Notes: generated from the sequence alone by a model not told the origin. A stretch of DNA of 64,000 bases from Suillus spraguei (GCA_016800925.1 JABCPU010000070.1:159271-223270); one strand, 5' to 3'; counted from the first letter of the stretch, positions 1 to 11,281 are shown. Numbers and translations: made by a program.

Positions 1-650
1 CATGCAGAACTGACTCTAAATGGTCATGAAGACTGGGTGGATAACATAGCTCTCATTCCTGACACAGTCTGGACAGTTGCAGCATCCCCCAATGGGTGTT
101 GGTTTGTGAGTGGAGTGAAGAACGGAAGAGTCCTGGTCTGGGGAGTTACAACAAACAAGAGAGTACCGGTCTCGTTCCAGGGACACCAGGACAGTGTCTG
201 GAGCATCGTATTCACATCAGACAACTAGGCATTTGCAAGTGCATCATTGGACGGTGCGGTATGCGTGTGGCAGAGGGAGACGGGCGAAATAGTCCTCGGA
301 CTTACACAAGTGGGCAGTGAGGCATACTCGGTGTCGTACTGCCCGAATGGTAGCACGTTAGCAGCAGGAACTGACGAACACATCCGAGTCGCTATCTGCA
401 ATACTGCAAGCGAAGAGGAAACGTTGAAGATATAACAGCGGGCATGGCAAGTTGCGATGATCTCCATCTCGTCAGTGTGAGTGACAAAGATAGATACTGA
501 CACAGTTTGACGCGCTTACGAACGAAGCTTTACTTTTACCTCAGTGCTTTCCAATGTCGTCAAATTCGCCACCACACCAGACGACACGGTTTCTTGACCT
601 GACCACTTTTATACTCATTGGCAAGCGCCCAAGAAGCAGTAACAGCTACT
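1..650 (+). pseudogene. WD40-repeat protein relic, cut by window start
   Basis: Translated pieces match the WD40 gene at 26.9 kb in the same order: a repeat with WFVSGVKNGRVLVWGV, then SFQGHQDSVWSIVF, then ETGEIVLG and GSEAYSVSY. The frame is broken. A TAG stop lies at about 226-228, where the intact paralogue has the codons for SERFAS, and a second stop follows near 433. Downstream of it, 560-650 still resembles the DKTTRFFDLTTFEPIGEPL segment of the paralogue but with deletions. The start of the gene is outside the window. This is the oldest looking of three WD40 copies here. I see no functional product. Confidence 0.8.
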
Positions 651-1653
651 GGTGACCCAGGGTGACGCTTCAATATCAATATCTCAATGTTAGCTTGAAG
701 TTGTCAGCCGGCCTTTCCGTTTCCGTTGGCAGCGAATTACCAAGCACAGTATGGCCTACGTACAACTTCCGAACAAATCAAATTAGTTCTTGTGGGATTA
801 AAGTGCTTGCAAAGACACTTATTTTTAGACTTACTTCCGAATAGGCTTTGTGGCGGTAGAGCATTAGCTTTTGCCGGCCGCGTCTACCATTTGATATGTA
901 GTTGCCCAACTCTATGAGTTTCGGGCGGTTTGAAAACCTGTATACATCAATTATGAACTTCCATACACTCATGCATGACCGCGTGTGATAACAGAATTAT
1001 ACTGATAGGCTCGTGATTGTTCTCTATATAAAGCAGTGACATACGTCGCTTCTCAGGTTTCCCTCATTTCACTGATGGGCTTGGCCCTCACAAATTCACA
1101 GCCCTTACCAGTTAACAAGATTCCGACTAAAATTACTGTGTCCTGTAAGTATTGTACATTGGTGATCAGTAGCCCATCCCTCATTCTCTAAATTCGCCAT
1201 TTAATTTGCACAGTTTCATGTTGGGACTAGAAGAATCTCTATATGCTCTTGACTGGAATAACAACTTAGCAGGTTTGTCAGCCTTATCGGAAATGAATCA
1301 TAGTGCTGAACTTCGTCGTTTTCCAGTTGTCATCATCACCCTGATATGTTATGACTACAGTCAGTAGACTTTCACGAACCTTGCAGTGCGGCTAAGCGTA
1401 ATATTATTTAGTCCTTCAGTTTGAGAAAGAGGTAATGAGAGGGTCGTTTCGTCGTCGTCATCTCAAGTACTCATGAGTCATGATCATATCGTCCCAGGTC
1501 GCGTTTGTTTGGGTTAGAGCTCCACCCCAATGATTGAAGATCCAGAACTGACTGGTTATGCAGGAAAGACAGTGGTCAGTGATGTCATATCTATACCTTG
1601 TTGTAAGCCCCACCCTGCCAAAATAATTCATGGTTTCTCATTCTGTTGTTATG
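651..1653. other. Unassigned interval
   Basis: No convincing gene. A TATA-like tract (tatataaag) lies near 1025-1033, about 50 bp before an ATG at 1074 that opens a short reading frame ending at a good donor (gtaagt, about 1144). This could be the promoter and first exon of the 7TM gene downstream, but the encoded peptide shows no membrane segment, so I leave it open. Confidence 0.3.
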
Positions 1654-2893
1654 TCAGGTTCGATATTTTGGTATTGTCCTTGCGATGTACGTCGCGGTGG
1701 TTTTATTATTCAGATGGTGCATTGTATGTTGACACTGATGTTCAGGATTTGCGCCATCTGTACGCAACGTGATACCTATTACCGACTGAGTTGTCATTAA
1801 CTGACTAACCACAGGGGGAGGTCTGTTATATATACCTGAAGCAGTGAGTGTATTCTTTCTTTCTTTAGAGTCATAGGTTGATCCAGATCCAGCCGTACGT
1901 GATAAGTTCATTTCACAACTAGGCTTGATCTGCTGCTGACCTCTTGTTTAGTTGTGGGTATATTGTACTCAAGTAAAACTAGCTTTGCTCATCATGAAAT
2001 TGAAACAGGTTATGGCATACTTCTGTTCATGCAATGGGGTTTTCTGTATATTTTTGCTTGACGGAAGGTAAGTCGCCCATGCATTCTCGTACCTTCGTGA
2101 CCGATTTTATTCGCAGTCGTTCTCATATGGCGTCTTTACGTCCTATACAACCAATCCAAGCTCATACTTTATCTTCTTCTGGGGTTGCTCCTACCTATCG
2201 TCGCACTCTATATAACGATGAATATATTTTCATGGAGTCGACCCTCGGCGATGTCAGGTGAATTTCTATTTTGATTGAATTCTTTGCAAGCTGATACCTG
2301 GTTGCATAGTGTATGAAATAATGATAACTCCAAATATCAAGTACTGCACAGCTTCCTTCCACGTGGGGCCTATGCCTGCAGTATATGCTTCTATCCCCGT
2401 CATATGCTACGAAATTTTCTTGGTTGTTCTTGCCATTTCCGTGCTCTGGAAGCACCTGAAAGAAAGAAAGGAAATTCAAATGAAGCCCAATGTCTACGTA
2501 GTAATGATCGTCCGATATCATGTCATATACTTTGTCCTGTAAGTTCCCCCTTCGTTTGTCGTGTTCTCTGAAAGCATTCATAGAATCGCGCTAGGAATGT
2601 TGCAACTGAAATAATTGTGGCGATATTATGGGTCCACCTTCCGGTACAATCTTCTGTGATTCTAGAGAGATTTATTCTAATGCAGGCATGCACAGACGGT
2701 GGCGCTGAATCCCATACTATTGTTCAAGAATACTGTGCGATCGATTATCGTGCCACGTTTTATCATCAGCATCTGGGACACGCATGCCAATGACAACTGT
2801 GTACGTGTCAGTACTACGTTTGAGGATTGTGTCTGTTGGACTTCTCCGCCAGAATTGGAGCAGCCCGAGAACGTTGACTCCGTTCCAAATTGA
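1654..2893 (+). CDS. DUF6533-like seven-TM membrane protein, 3' exons
   Basis: Spliced exons at about 2009-2067, 2117-2257, 2310-2538 and 2686-2893 join in phase (1, 1, 2) at consensus sites. They read through LIWRLYVLYNQSKLILYLLL, a long hydrophobic stretch, MPAVYASIPVICYEIFLVVL, MKPNVYVVMIVRYHVIYFVL and SIWDTHANDNC, ending at TGA 2891-2893. This is the second half of a fungal 7TM protein of the DUF6533 type: a charged turn after an IWRLYVLYNQSK segment, paired hydrophobic helices and a soluble tail. A possible earlier exon at 1654-1714 reads RYFGIVLAMYVAVVLLF. The N-terminal exons could not be traced, so the gene may be intact with an unseen start or truncated. Role unknown: plasma or internal membrane receptor-like protein by family. 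The family name is from memory of pattern, not from a search. Confidence 0.55.
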
Positions 2894-3419
2894 GAAAGGA
2901 GCTAGCATACTTGCCCCTGACTAACGTAGACTCTGTGGAATTCGTGAATGTAGATTTCTCGTACTTCGATACATCTGCGCATTGACTACCACGACATGCA
3001 GGTTCGACTGGGAATCCCAGGCAAGATAGGACTATCTTGAGCTCATCCATTTAGTTCCTATCACTTGAATATCGTCATTATAGGCTATGGAGATCAGCGA
3101 GAAAGGGCTTGATATGCTGGTTCATGACGACTCGAAAGTTGAAAGAAACCCCTTCACCTGAATATAGCGTCATTGGAGGCACCAGGACTAAGATTTTTTT
3201 TCTAAGCCTGATTGACCCATCTGCCTATATTCTTCTGGGCGCAAAGCTCAATAGACTATGAGGTATGAAAGGTCAGCCAACCAGACGCTCTGTGCAGTGG
3301 TCCACAGATCAGCGCCTGATATTGCATACACGTCTACAGACATCAATTCTGAAGGCATGACTCGCCAAAGAGTCGCCATGGAGTAAATATTAATGTCACA
3401 ACATCAATTTGGGGACTAA
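2894..3419. repeat. Intergenic, with a segment duplicated at 7300-7800
   Basis: No gene seen. From about 3110 to 3419 the sequence (gttgaaagaaaccccttcac, then the cattggaggcaccaggact block and the cgcctgatattgcatac block) recurs at 7310-7800 with small indels. It forms the left shoulder of each tRNA-like array, so the duplicated unit extends beyond the array. Confidence 0.7.
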
Positions 3420-4560
3420 GATGAACCTTTAAGGAAACCATCCATGAATGAATGTCAAGGTATGTTCCGATAGAAGCAAAACGTCATCGGCAGGTTTCGA
3501 AATTACACAGTTTGAGAGAAACAGATTCTGATTCTATTGTGGAAGCCATCAGGCTAAGACCAGTTACGGTGAATGTCTAAAGAAACATCCACAAGTGAAT
3601 GTCAAGGTGTGTTCCGGTAGAAAAAAACATTATCATAAGTAGGTTTCGAACCTGCAAGACAAACAGATTTTGATTCTGTTGTAGCAACCACCTGAGTTAT
3701 GATGAATTGCTAAAGAATCTATCCACGAGTGAATGTCAAGGTGTGTTCCGATAGAAAAAAACGGCATCGTATGCAGGTTTCGAACCTTCACAAACAAATT
3801 TTGATTGTGTTGTAGCAACCGCCTGGTCAAGACCAGTTACGGTGAATTTCTAAAGAATCTATCCACGAGTGAATGCTAAGGGGTGTTCCGATAGAAAAAA
3901 CCGGCATCGTATGCAGGTTTCGAACCTTCACAAACAAATTTTGATTCTGTTGTAGTAATCACCTGGCCAAGACCAGTTACGGTGAATTTCTAAAGAATCC
4001 ATCGACAAGTGAATGTCAAGGTGTGTTCCGATAGAAAAAACGTCGTCGTCGGCAGGTTTCGAACCTGCGCAGTCCAAGACAAACAGATTTTGATTCTGTT
4101 GTAGCAACCATTTGGTCAAGACCAGTCACGATAGACTTCTAAAGATATCATCCATGAGTGGATATCAAGGTGTGTTTCAATAGAAAAAACCTCGTCATCA
4201 GCAGGTTTCGAACTTGCTCAGTCCAAGAGAAACAGATTTGGATTCTGTTGTACCTTGTCAAGGCCATTCAAGCTGAGCTTCTAAAGGAACCATCCATGAG
4301 TGAATATCAAGGTGTGTTCCGATATAAAAAAACGTCGTGGTTGGCAGGTTTCAGACCTGTACAGTCCAAGAACAACAGATTTTGATTCTGTTGTGGCAAC
4401 CACCTGGTTAAGAGCTGTTACGGTGAGCTTCTAAAGAACCATCCGTCAAAGTGTGTTTCGACAGAAAAAAACTGCAGTTCAGCAGGTTTCGAGTCTGCGT
4501 AGAAACAGATTTTGATTCCGTGGTGGTAACCACACTGGCCAGGCCACTCAACTCTTCCAC
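3420..4560 (-). repeat. Tandem array 1 of tRNA-like units (about 8 x 135-145 bp)
   Basis: About eight tandem units. On the minus strand each holds an anticodon-arm-like hairpin (ACAGA, loop ATCAAAA, TCTGT), then a T-arm (GCAGG, TTCGAAA, CCTGC) whose loop is a perfect Pol III B box (GGTTCGAAACC), then an acceptor-like GACGACG, then a run of 5-7 T, the Pol III stop signal. The loop places CAA at the anticodon, as in tRNA-Leu(CAA). The D-arm and A box are poor and the 5' acceptor strand does not pair convincingly. Units differ by point changes and small deletions. Best reading: decayed tRNA-derived (SINE-like) units amplified in tandem. Not a CRISPR array: unit length varies and there are no unique spacers. 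Confidence 0.75.
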
Positions 4561-5300
4561 CTGACGATATTTCCCAAGTTGAAAACGTATGGGGTCTCTG
4601 ATTGACACGGCTCGAAAATGGACCATGGACAATAAAGTTCTAGTCTGAACGTCTACAAGACAATAAAACAGCCCCGATGAGGGACGAAAACTGAGACAAT
4701 TCTAATTCATCATCAACAGGTTCAATATGATTGACATTACCACAAGTATACATGAAATTTCTAGAAACACAGAAACAAATCAGCAGATATTAAAAAACGA
4801 GGACAATGAGACACTGTCACCATCCTGAAGGCCAGATATAGAGGATTGGAGACGGGAGTCTCGTCTTCTCACAAAACGGTAGCCACGCAGCGATCCAATT
4901 CATAGGGAGCGCACGGCAATGGATCAGTGAGGTCATGGGAATTTCAGTGAAACGTGAACTTGGGCCTAAATGGCCAAGTGAACAAGCAATCAAAGAAGAG
5001 ACGAGAGAGGAATATAATTCAAGGTCAAAAGCAACAGACGCAAGACGACCAATTTAGGTGAGGTCTCAGTGTGGTAACACCCACTTCCTTATGGTGACAT
5101 CTACATGACACATTAGAAATTGTAGCACAGGGTGTTTGGAGGCCAATGGAAGCACTTACCTCACTAGGAAGGTTCTGAGAAGTGGAAGCCTTGGAAATAG
5201 AGAAATAGAGCACGACTTTCCATAATGGTACTAGCGAAATATAGAAACATTAGACAAATGATAGTACAAAAAAAAGCTCTGGACCAGCGATTAAAAGTAA
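4561..5300 (-). other. 3' flank of Cys-rich copy 1, duplicated at 8950-9708
   Basis: Near-identical to 8950-9708. No coding region can be assigned. On the minus strand a strong donor consensus (GAG^GTAAGTGC) lies near 5157-5165 within a conserved stretch. It could belong to a 3' untranslated intron of the Cys-rich gene upstream or to an unrecognised exon. Because the two copies are a recent duplication, their similarity says nothing about selection. Confidence 0.5.
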
Positions 5301-6300
5301 TCATTGGAAGCCAATATCGTATTCTTCGTGCCACCAGAGGTTGCAAAGGCTTTCGCATTTGCAGCATGATTTCTCATCAATATTAATATCAATATTAGCG
5401 CATTCCTCGCATAGGAAATTTCCACAGCCCTGGCACCTGAAAAAGGTCTGCTTTACTTCTATTCTTTCTTCATCCTCTTTACAATCTTCACAAAGCCCCT
5501 CACGTGAGCACAGCCCGCAAACGCCGATATATGAGCACGCTCGACAGAAACGCCGATAGCACCCAGGGCACGTAAGGATGCCACTAGCAGCACGTTCTGC
5601 GGCCTGCGACTCGCAGCCACAGCAAGCCCAGTACCGACCACATGGACAAGTGAAGTCCTGTGTGATACAATCAGGGCAAGTTGTGGTACCGACACGAGAC
5701 CAACAATCATCATTACTACAGTGGCGCCCATGTCCGCTCGCTTTACTCTTCTCTATACAAGTAGTAGACTGGCAGGATAAGATACGCGGTAGGTGTAATC
5801 GGGTTACATCTGTGTCTGGCGAGGAAGGTTCGGTGCCGCGAGTGTCGCCATTAGAAACTGGGCGCCCAACGCACCACTGAGATTCATCTGAACAGATCCA
5901 GCGTGCACATGTGGGACACTTGCCCAGACGAGGCAGATAGTTTGGCCGCTTCATACATAAAGTACAGAATCTCACGCTGCGATGATTGGAACACTGTACG
6001 AGGGGGATAATAGAGGAGGCTTGACAATGCAAATTGGAGCAGGTAATAATTTTGCATATGTTGCACGATGTCCGCTTTGCTGAGCAGATAGGACAATGTA
6101 GGCTGTAATATGAGGGGTTCTTGACGCCATCTACATTGATCATACCTTTGTCAACAAGACAGCGATAAAATGCCTGTACTCGGAAAAGGGCAAAATCTGA
6201 AATATGCTCAGAACTAGTTAATCACTCGCCTTGACTCTATTTCTTTTCTGTTCTCGTGCTATCTCAAGGCGATGGGCTGCCTCGCGTTTCTGCATATCGA
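5301..6300 (-). pseudogene. Cys-rich multi-zinc-finger gene, copy 1 (broken)
   Basis: Exon 2 (5301-6173) encodes the Cys-rich region shared with copy 2: CPICSAKRTSCNIC, CSNHRSVRFCTLCMKRP, LGKCPTCARWICSD, CPCGRYWACCGC, CPGCYRRFCRACSYIGVCGL, CEDCKEDEER and CQGCGNFLCEECA. It is then truncated: an internal deletion near 5325-5345 removes the segment present in copy 2 and shifts frame, giving a short foreign tail. Upstream, a 56 nt intron with a GC donor (6174-6229) leads into a remnant of exon 1 that stops matching at about 6294. The rest of exon 1 lies just beyond, but on the opposite strand (6350-6675). So the copy has lost both ends and is a pseudogene. Confidence 0.8.
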
Positions 6301-6349
6301 GCATGTCACTAATATCATGTGGCCAAGAAGAAAGGGGTCAAATAAAGCA

Positions 6350-6675
6350 TAGTAATTAAAACTCCGATGCTCCTCGACGAGACCATTTCCACTCAGATCA
6401 GTACATCAGCAAGTCCTTATGGGCCTAACACATACATGGCCGATTGGAAAAACATCATTTTTGATAATGCGTCCTCCGAGTATTCTATGCTCCCTTTGAT
6501 TATTCAGGTTATGCAATGCATCTACCGCACCGCTGATCCTCAGAATTCAATTTCATCGACGGTGGACGGATGGCACTCATCAAGTCTTTCCTATAAGGTA
6601 CAAGATTCTGGATATGTGCAATCGTCATCCTCAATCTCCGAGAAGGCGTCAGGAACATCCGTTTCATGATTATTT
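6350..6675 (+). pseudogene. Inverted exon-1 fragment of the Cys-rich gene
   Basis: Reads on the plus strand MADWKNIIFDNASSEYSMLP, then VMQCIYRTADPQN and LSYKVQDSGY, which is exon 1 of copy 2 (minus strand, about 11.03-11.40 kb). The remainder of exon 1 of copy 1 is on the minus strand immediately to the left, so this piece was inverted. The frame differs from copy 2 after the VQDSGYV segment. It cannot be spliced to the exons on the other strand. Confidence 0.8.
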
Positions 6676-7026
6676 TAGTCGCACAATAGACCTTATATGC
6701 CCGCACTTGAGTCAAGCCGTGAAGTCACTGTGCACCATGGGAGTCTCACTTCCAAGGAAGAAGCATCTGAGTCCAGACCTGCGATCATAGCACTCACGAT
6801 GAACTCATGAACCAGAACCGTTCTCTTACACATCCCGTAAGATCTTGAACACGAAGTTGGTGTCCTTGCTAAATCTACTTTGTCTCAACCAAATCTTTGT
6901 CTAGCGGCAGATACAGTTCACTTTTCCGCAGCCCTTCCTCGAGTACTATCCTGCAAAGGATAGAAATTGAAAACAAATAAAAAAATTGAACGAACATATG
7001 ATCTGGTTCGCTGATCATCAACTACA
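6665..7026. repeat. Dispersed repeat R (copy 1 of 3)
   Basis: The block starting near agaccttatatgcccgcact and running through the gtgaagtcactgtgca and aaccagaaccgttctcttac segments to the ctttaccgc-like GC-rich end recurs at about 13,440-13,790 and 15,750-16,020. It carries no ORF I can support. All three copies lie beside copies of the Cys-rich gene. Confidence 0.75.
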
Positions 7027-7302
7027 ATGACAAGAAACGTTCGCAATCACTCACCTCAGCGAACCGTCATTGATGTTGACAACGAACGTCATATTCGTAC
7101 TTACGACATACAACATCGGGACTATCACTTTTGTCTCCTTCATATCGACAGAATTTGCAAATGCTTCCGTGGTATTTGCAGCAGAATGTTTCGTCAATAT
7201 CAGCGCATTCCTTACATAGGAAATATCCACAGGCCTGGCACCTGGAAACAGTCTGCTCTACTTCTATTCTTTCTTCATCCTCCTTACAGTCCTCACAAAG
7301 CT
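7027..7302 (-). pseudogene. Cys-rich gene fragment, copy 4 (C-terminal piece)
   Basis: The minus strand reads LCEDCKEDEERIEVEQTVSR, CQACGYFLCKECADIDETF, CCKYHGSICKFCRYEG and DSPDVVC, corresponding to the last third of the copy 2 Cys-rich protein. Nothing of the N-terminal two thirds is present. It joins directly to the duplicated shoulder of the second tRNA-like array at about 7302. A dead fragment, closest in sequence to copy 3 (shared EVEQTVSRCQ). Confidence 0.8.
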
Positions 7303-7809
7303 CATGACGACTTGAAAGTTGAAAGAGACCCCTTCACCTGAATATAGCTGAGACCTGAGTCATTGGAGGCACCAGGACTAATATCTTCTAAGCCTGATTG
7401 ACCCATCTGCCTATATTCTTCTGGGCGCAAATCATGTAAACGTCGTGAAGTACTACCTTGAACAGGACATGATTGGAAACAGACACAAGAGTATGTAAAT
7501 TGAACGAACATTTGATCTAATTCACTGAGCAGAATCAACGACCCTTGGCTCAATAGACTATGAGGTATGAAAGGCCAGACCACCAGACACTCTGTGCAGT
7601 GGTCCACATATCAGCGCCTGATATTGCATACATGTCTACAGACGTCAATTCATCCAATATGTAATTGACTAAGCCCGAAGAGGAACTACACAAAACCTGC
7701 GGCAGCCTCACGACACGATGTAATTAGTGTTTCAAACGTGTGTCCGAAGGCACGACTCGCCATGAAGTAATATTAATGTTGCGACAACAATTTGTACGGG
7801 GGATAGGAC
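7303..7809. repeat. Duplicated shoulder of tRNA-like array 2
   Basis: Matches 3110-3419 with an inserted stretch (about 7430-7560) that itself resembles the end of repeat R (cgacccttggctc, as at 13,800). No gene seen. Confidence 0.65.
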
Positions 7810-8950
7810 CAGTTAATATAAATCTCAATGAGTGAATGTCAACGTGTGATCCGATAGAAAAAAACATCGTCATCAGCAGGTTTCGAACCTGCACAGTCCA
7901 AGAGAAACAGATTTTGATTCTGTTTTAGCAACCACCTGGTTGAGACCTGTTATGGTGAACTTCTAAAGAAACCATTCATGAGTGAATATCAAGGTGTGTT
8001 CTGATAGAAAAAACCTCGTCATCGGCAGGTTTTGAACCTGCACAGTCCAAGAGAAGCAGATTTTGATTCTGTTGTAGCAACCAGACCAGTCACGATGGAC
8101 TTCTAAAGATACTATCCATGAGTGAATATCAAGGTGTGTTTCAATAGAAAAAACCTCGTCATCGGCAGGGATTTTAATTCTGTTGTAGCAACCACCTTAT
8201 TAAGACCAGTTACAGCGAACTTCTAAAGGAACCATACGTGAGTGAATATCAAAGTGTTTCGATAGAAAAAAGCTCCTAAGTCGTCAGCAGGTTTCGAACC
8301 TGTACAGTCCAAGATTTTGATTCTGTTGCAGTAACCTGGTTATGTTACAGCGAACTTCTAAAGAAACCATCAATGAATGAATATCAAGTGGTGTTCCGAT
8401 AGAAAAAAAATGTCATCGGTTGGTTTCGAACATGCACAGTCCAAGAGAAACAGATTTTGATTCTGTTGTAGCAACTACCTGGTTAAGACCTGTTGGGTGA
8501 ACTTCTAAGGAAACCCTCCATGAGCGAATATCGAGGTATGCTGCGACAGAAAAAACCTCGTTATCAGCAAGTTTCGAACTTGCAAAGTCCAAGAGAAACA
8601 GATTTTGATTCTGTTGTATCAACCACCTGACTAAGACCATTTACGCTGGATTTCTAAAGGAGCCGTCCATAAGTGAATATCAAGGTGTGTTCCGATAAAA
8701 AAACCTCGTCATCGGCAGGTTTCAAACCTGCACAGTCCAAGAGAAACAGATTTTGATTCTGTTGTGCCGACCACCTGGTTAAGAGCTGTTACGGTGAACT
8801 TCAAAGAACCATCCATGAATGAATGTCAAAGTGTGTTCCAATAGAAAAAAACTGCAGTTCAGCAGGTTTCGAACCTGCATAGTCCAAGAGAAACAGATTT
8901 TGATTCCGTTGTGGTAACCGCACTGGCCAGGCTACTTAACTCTTCCACCT
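7810..8950 (-). repeat. Tandem array 2 of tRNA-like units (about 8 units)
   Basis: Same unit as the array at 3420-4560: B box GGTTCGAAACC, anticodon-arm-like hairpin with CAA, and T-run immediately after the acceptor-like segment, all on the minus strand. One unit near 8165 has lost the T-arm; others have shortened spacers. The order array, then 3' flank, then Cys-rich gene is the same as in the first block, so array and gene were duplicated together. Confidence 0.75.
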
Positions 8951-9708
8951 GACGAGATTTAGATTTATTGTTTCTTCTATATAAATTTCTAAAAGATTTC
9001 CCAAGTTGAAAATGTATGGAGTCTCTGATCGACATGGCTCGAAAAGATGATATGGACCATGGACAATAAAGTTCTAGTCTGAACGTCTACAAACAATAAA
9101 ACAGCCCCGACGAGGGAATTCATCATCAACAGGTTCAATATGATTGACATTACCACAAGTATACATGGAATTTCTAGAAACCCAGAAACAAATCAGCAGA
9201 TCTTAAAAACGAGGACAATGAAACACTGTCACCACCTTGAAGGCCAGACATAGAGGATTGGAGACGGGAGTCTCGTCTTCTCACAAAACGGTGGCCACGC
9301 AGCAATCCAGTTCATAGGAGCGCACGGCAATGGATCATTGAGGCCATGGAAATTTCAGTGGAACGTGAACTTGGGCCTAAATGGTCGAGTAAACAAGCAA
9401 TCAAAGAAGAGACGAGAGAGGAATATAATTCAAGGTCAAAAGCAACAGACACAGGACGACCAATTTAGGTGAGGTCTCAGTGGTAACACCCACTCCCTTA
9501 TGGTGGCATCTACATGACACATTAGAAATTGTCGCACAGGGTGTTTGGAGGCCAATGGAAGCACTTACCTCACTAGGAAGGTTCTGAGAAGTGGAAGCCT
9601 TGGAAATAGAGAAATAGAGCATGACTTTCCATAATGGTACTAGCGGAATATAGAAACATTAGACAAATGATAGTACAAAAAAAAGCTCTGGACCAGCGAT
9701 GCGCTGAA
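8951..9708 (-). other. 3' flank of Cys-rich copy 2
   Basis: Counterpart of 4561-5300. Contains no ORF that I can link to a known family. The same minus-strand donor-like GAG^GTAAGTGC occurs near 9567-9575. Confidence 0.5.
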
Positions 9709-11281
9709 TTAATAAAAGTAATCATCGGAAGCCACATCCTCGTCATCGTAAGCCGTATACTCGCCACATAAAGATATCTCTTCGTCGGAGCATGACTGTG
9801 TTAGTGTATAGGATCATCAACTCCGATGACAAAAAGAAACGTTCACAATCAATCACTCGCCTCAGATAAAAAAGGGATGTGATGTCGATGAAGAGCCTTA
9901 ACGCACTTGCGACATAAGACATCAGGATCATCACTATCGTCTTCTTCGTACTGACAGAGTTTGCAAACGCTTCCGTCGCATCTGCAGCATGATTTCTCAT
10001 CACTATCAGCGCATTCCTCGCATAGGAAATTTCCACAGCCCTGGCACCTGAAAACGGTCTGCTTTACTTCTATTCTTTCTTCATCCTCTTTACAATCTTC
10101 ACAAAGCCCTTCACGTGAGCACAGCTCGCAAACGCCGATATATGAACACGCTCGACAGAAATGCTGATAGCACCCAGGGCACGTATGAATGCCTTTAGCA
10201 GCATGTTCTACAGCCTGCGACTCACAGCCACAGCAAGCCCAGTACCGACCACATGGACAAGTGAAGTCCTGTGTGATACAATCAGGGCAAGCTGTGGTAC
10301 CGTCACGAGACCAACAAGCATCATTGCTACAGCGGCGCCCATGTCCGCTCGCTTTACTCTTCTCTATACAGGTAGTAGACTTGCAAGATAAGGTCCGCGG
10401 CGGGTGTAATCGGGTTACATCGGTGTTCGGCGAGGAAGGTCCGGTGCCGCGAGTGTCGCCATAAGAAACTGGGCGCCCAACGCACCACTGAAATTCATCT
10501 GAACAGAACCAGCGTGCACATGTGGGACACTTGCCCAGACGAGGCAGATAGTCTGGACGCTTCATACATGAAGTACATAATTTCGTGCTGTGATGATTGG
10601 AACACCGTACGATGGGGATAGTAGAGGAGGCTTGACAATCGAAATTGGAGCAGGAGATAACTTTGCATATGTTGCACGATGTCCACTTTGCTGAGCAGAT
10701 AGGACAATATAGACTGTCATATGATAAGTTCTTGATGCCATCTTCATTGATCAGACCTTCATCAACAAGACAGCGATAAAATGTCTGCACTCGGAAAAGG
10801 GTAAAATCTAAAATATGCTCAGAACTAATTGATCACTCGCCTTGACTCTATTTCTTTGCTGTTCTCGTGCCATCTCAAGGCGATGGGCTGCCTCGCGTTT
10901 CTGCGTCTCTTGTCCTTCCCATTTCGCTCGAACAGTCCTCCCCACGTAATCTCTTAGTTCCTTAATGACAGGGATAATCTCCTGGGGCACCGAAAGATGA
11001 TGATCGTGGAGTTTGTCATGGACATGCATGGTGTACAAATTAATCATGAAACGGGTGTTCCTGACGCCTTCTCGGAGATTGAGGATGACGATTGATGGCA
11101 CATATCCAGAATCTTGTACCTTATAGGAAAGGCTTAATGAGTGCCATTCGTCCACCGTCGATGGAATTGGGTTCTGAGGATCAGCGGTGCGGTAGATGCA
11201 TTGCATAACCTGAACAACCAAAGGGAGCATAGAATGCTCGGAGGACGCATTATCAAAAATGATGTTCTTCCAATCGGCCAT
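9709..11281 (-). CDS. Cys-rich multi-zinc-finger protein, copy 2 (readable copy)
   Basis: Exons 11281-10841, 10784-9861 and 9795-9709 give about 483 residues. Both introns (56 and 65 nt) use GC donors (AAG^GCGAGTG, GAG^GCGAGTG). At the second site copy 3 has the canonical GTGAGTG, supporting the placement. Residues 1-147 are a helical N-terminal part ending in a Lys/Arg/Glu-rich stretch. Then come at least eight CxxC-type pairs: CPIC, CNIC, CTSC, CPTC, CPCG, CPGC, CRACSYIGVCEL, CEDC, CQGCGNFLCEEC, CCRC and CKLC. The tail is acidic. Spacing resembles RING/IBR- or TRIAD-like zinc clusters but fits none that I can name. The 5' end is uncertain; an upstream exon could extend to 11,451. Likely a zinc-binding protein of unknown role. 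Confidence 0.7.

Noticed and set aside
2195..2581. Minus-strand 128-codon frame
   Set aside because: Lies antisense to two well-supported exons of the 7TM gene.
3420..4560. Genuine tRNA-Leu genes
   Set aside because: The 5' acceptor strand does not pair with the 3' strand and the A box is poor; annotated as tRNA-like repeats only.
3420..8950. CRISPR-like array
   Set aside because: Units are 135-145 bp and similar throughout, with no unique spacers; the host is a fungus.
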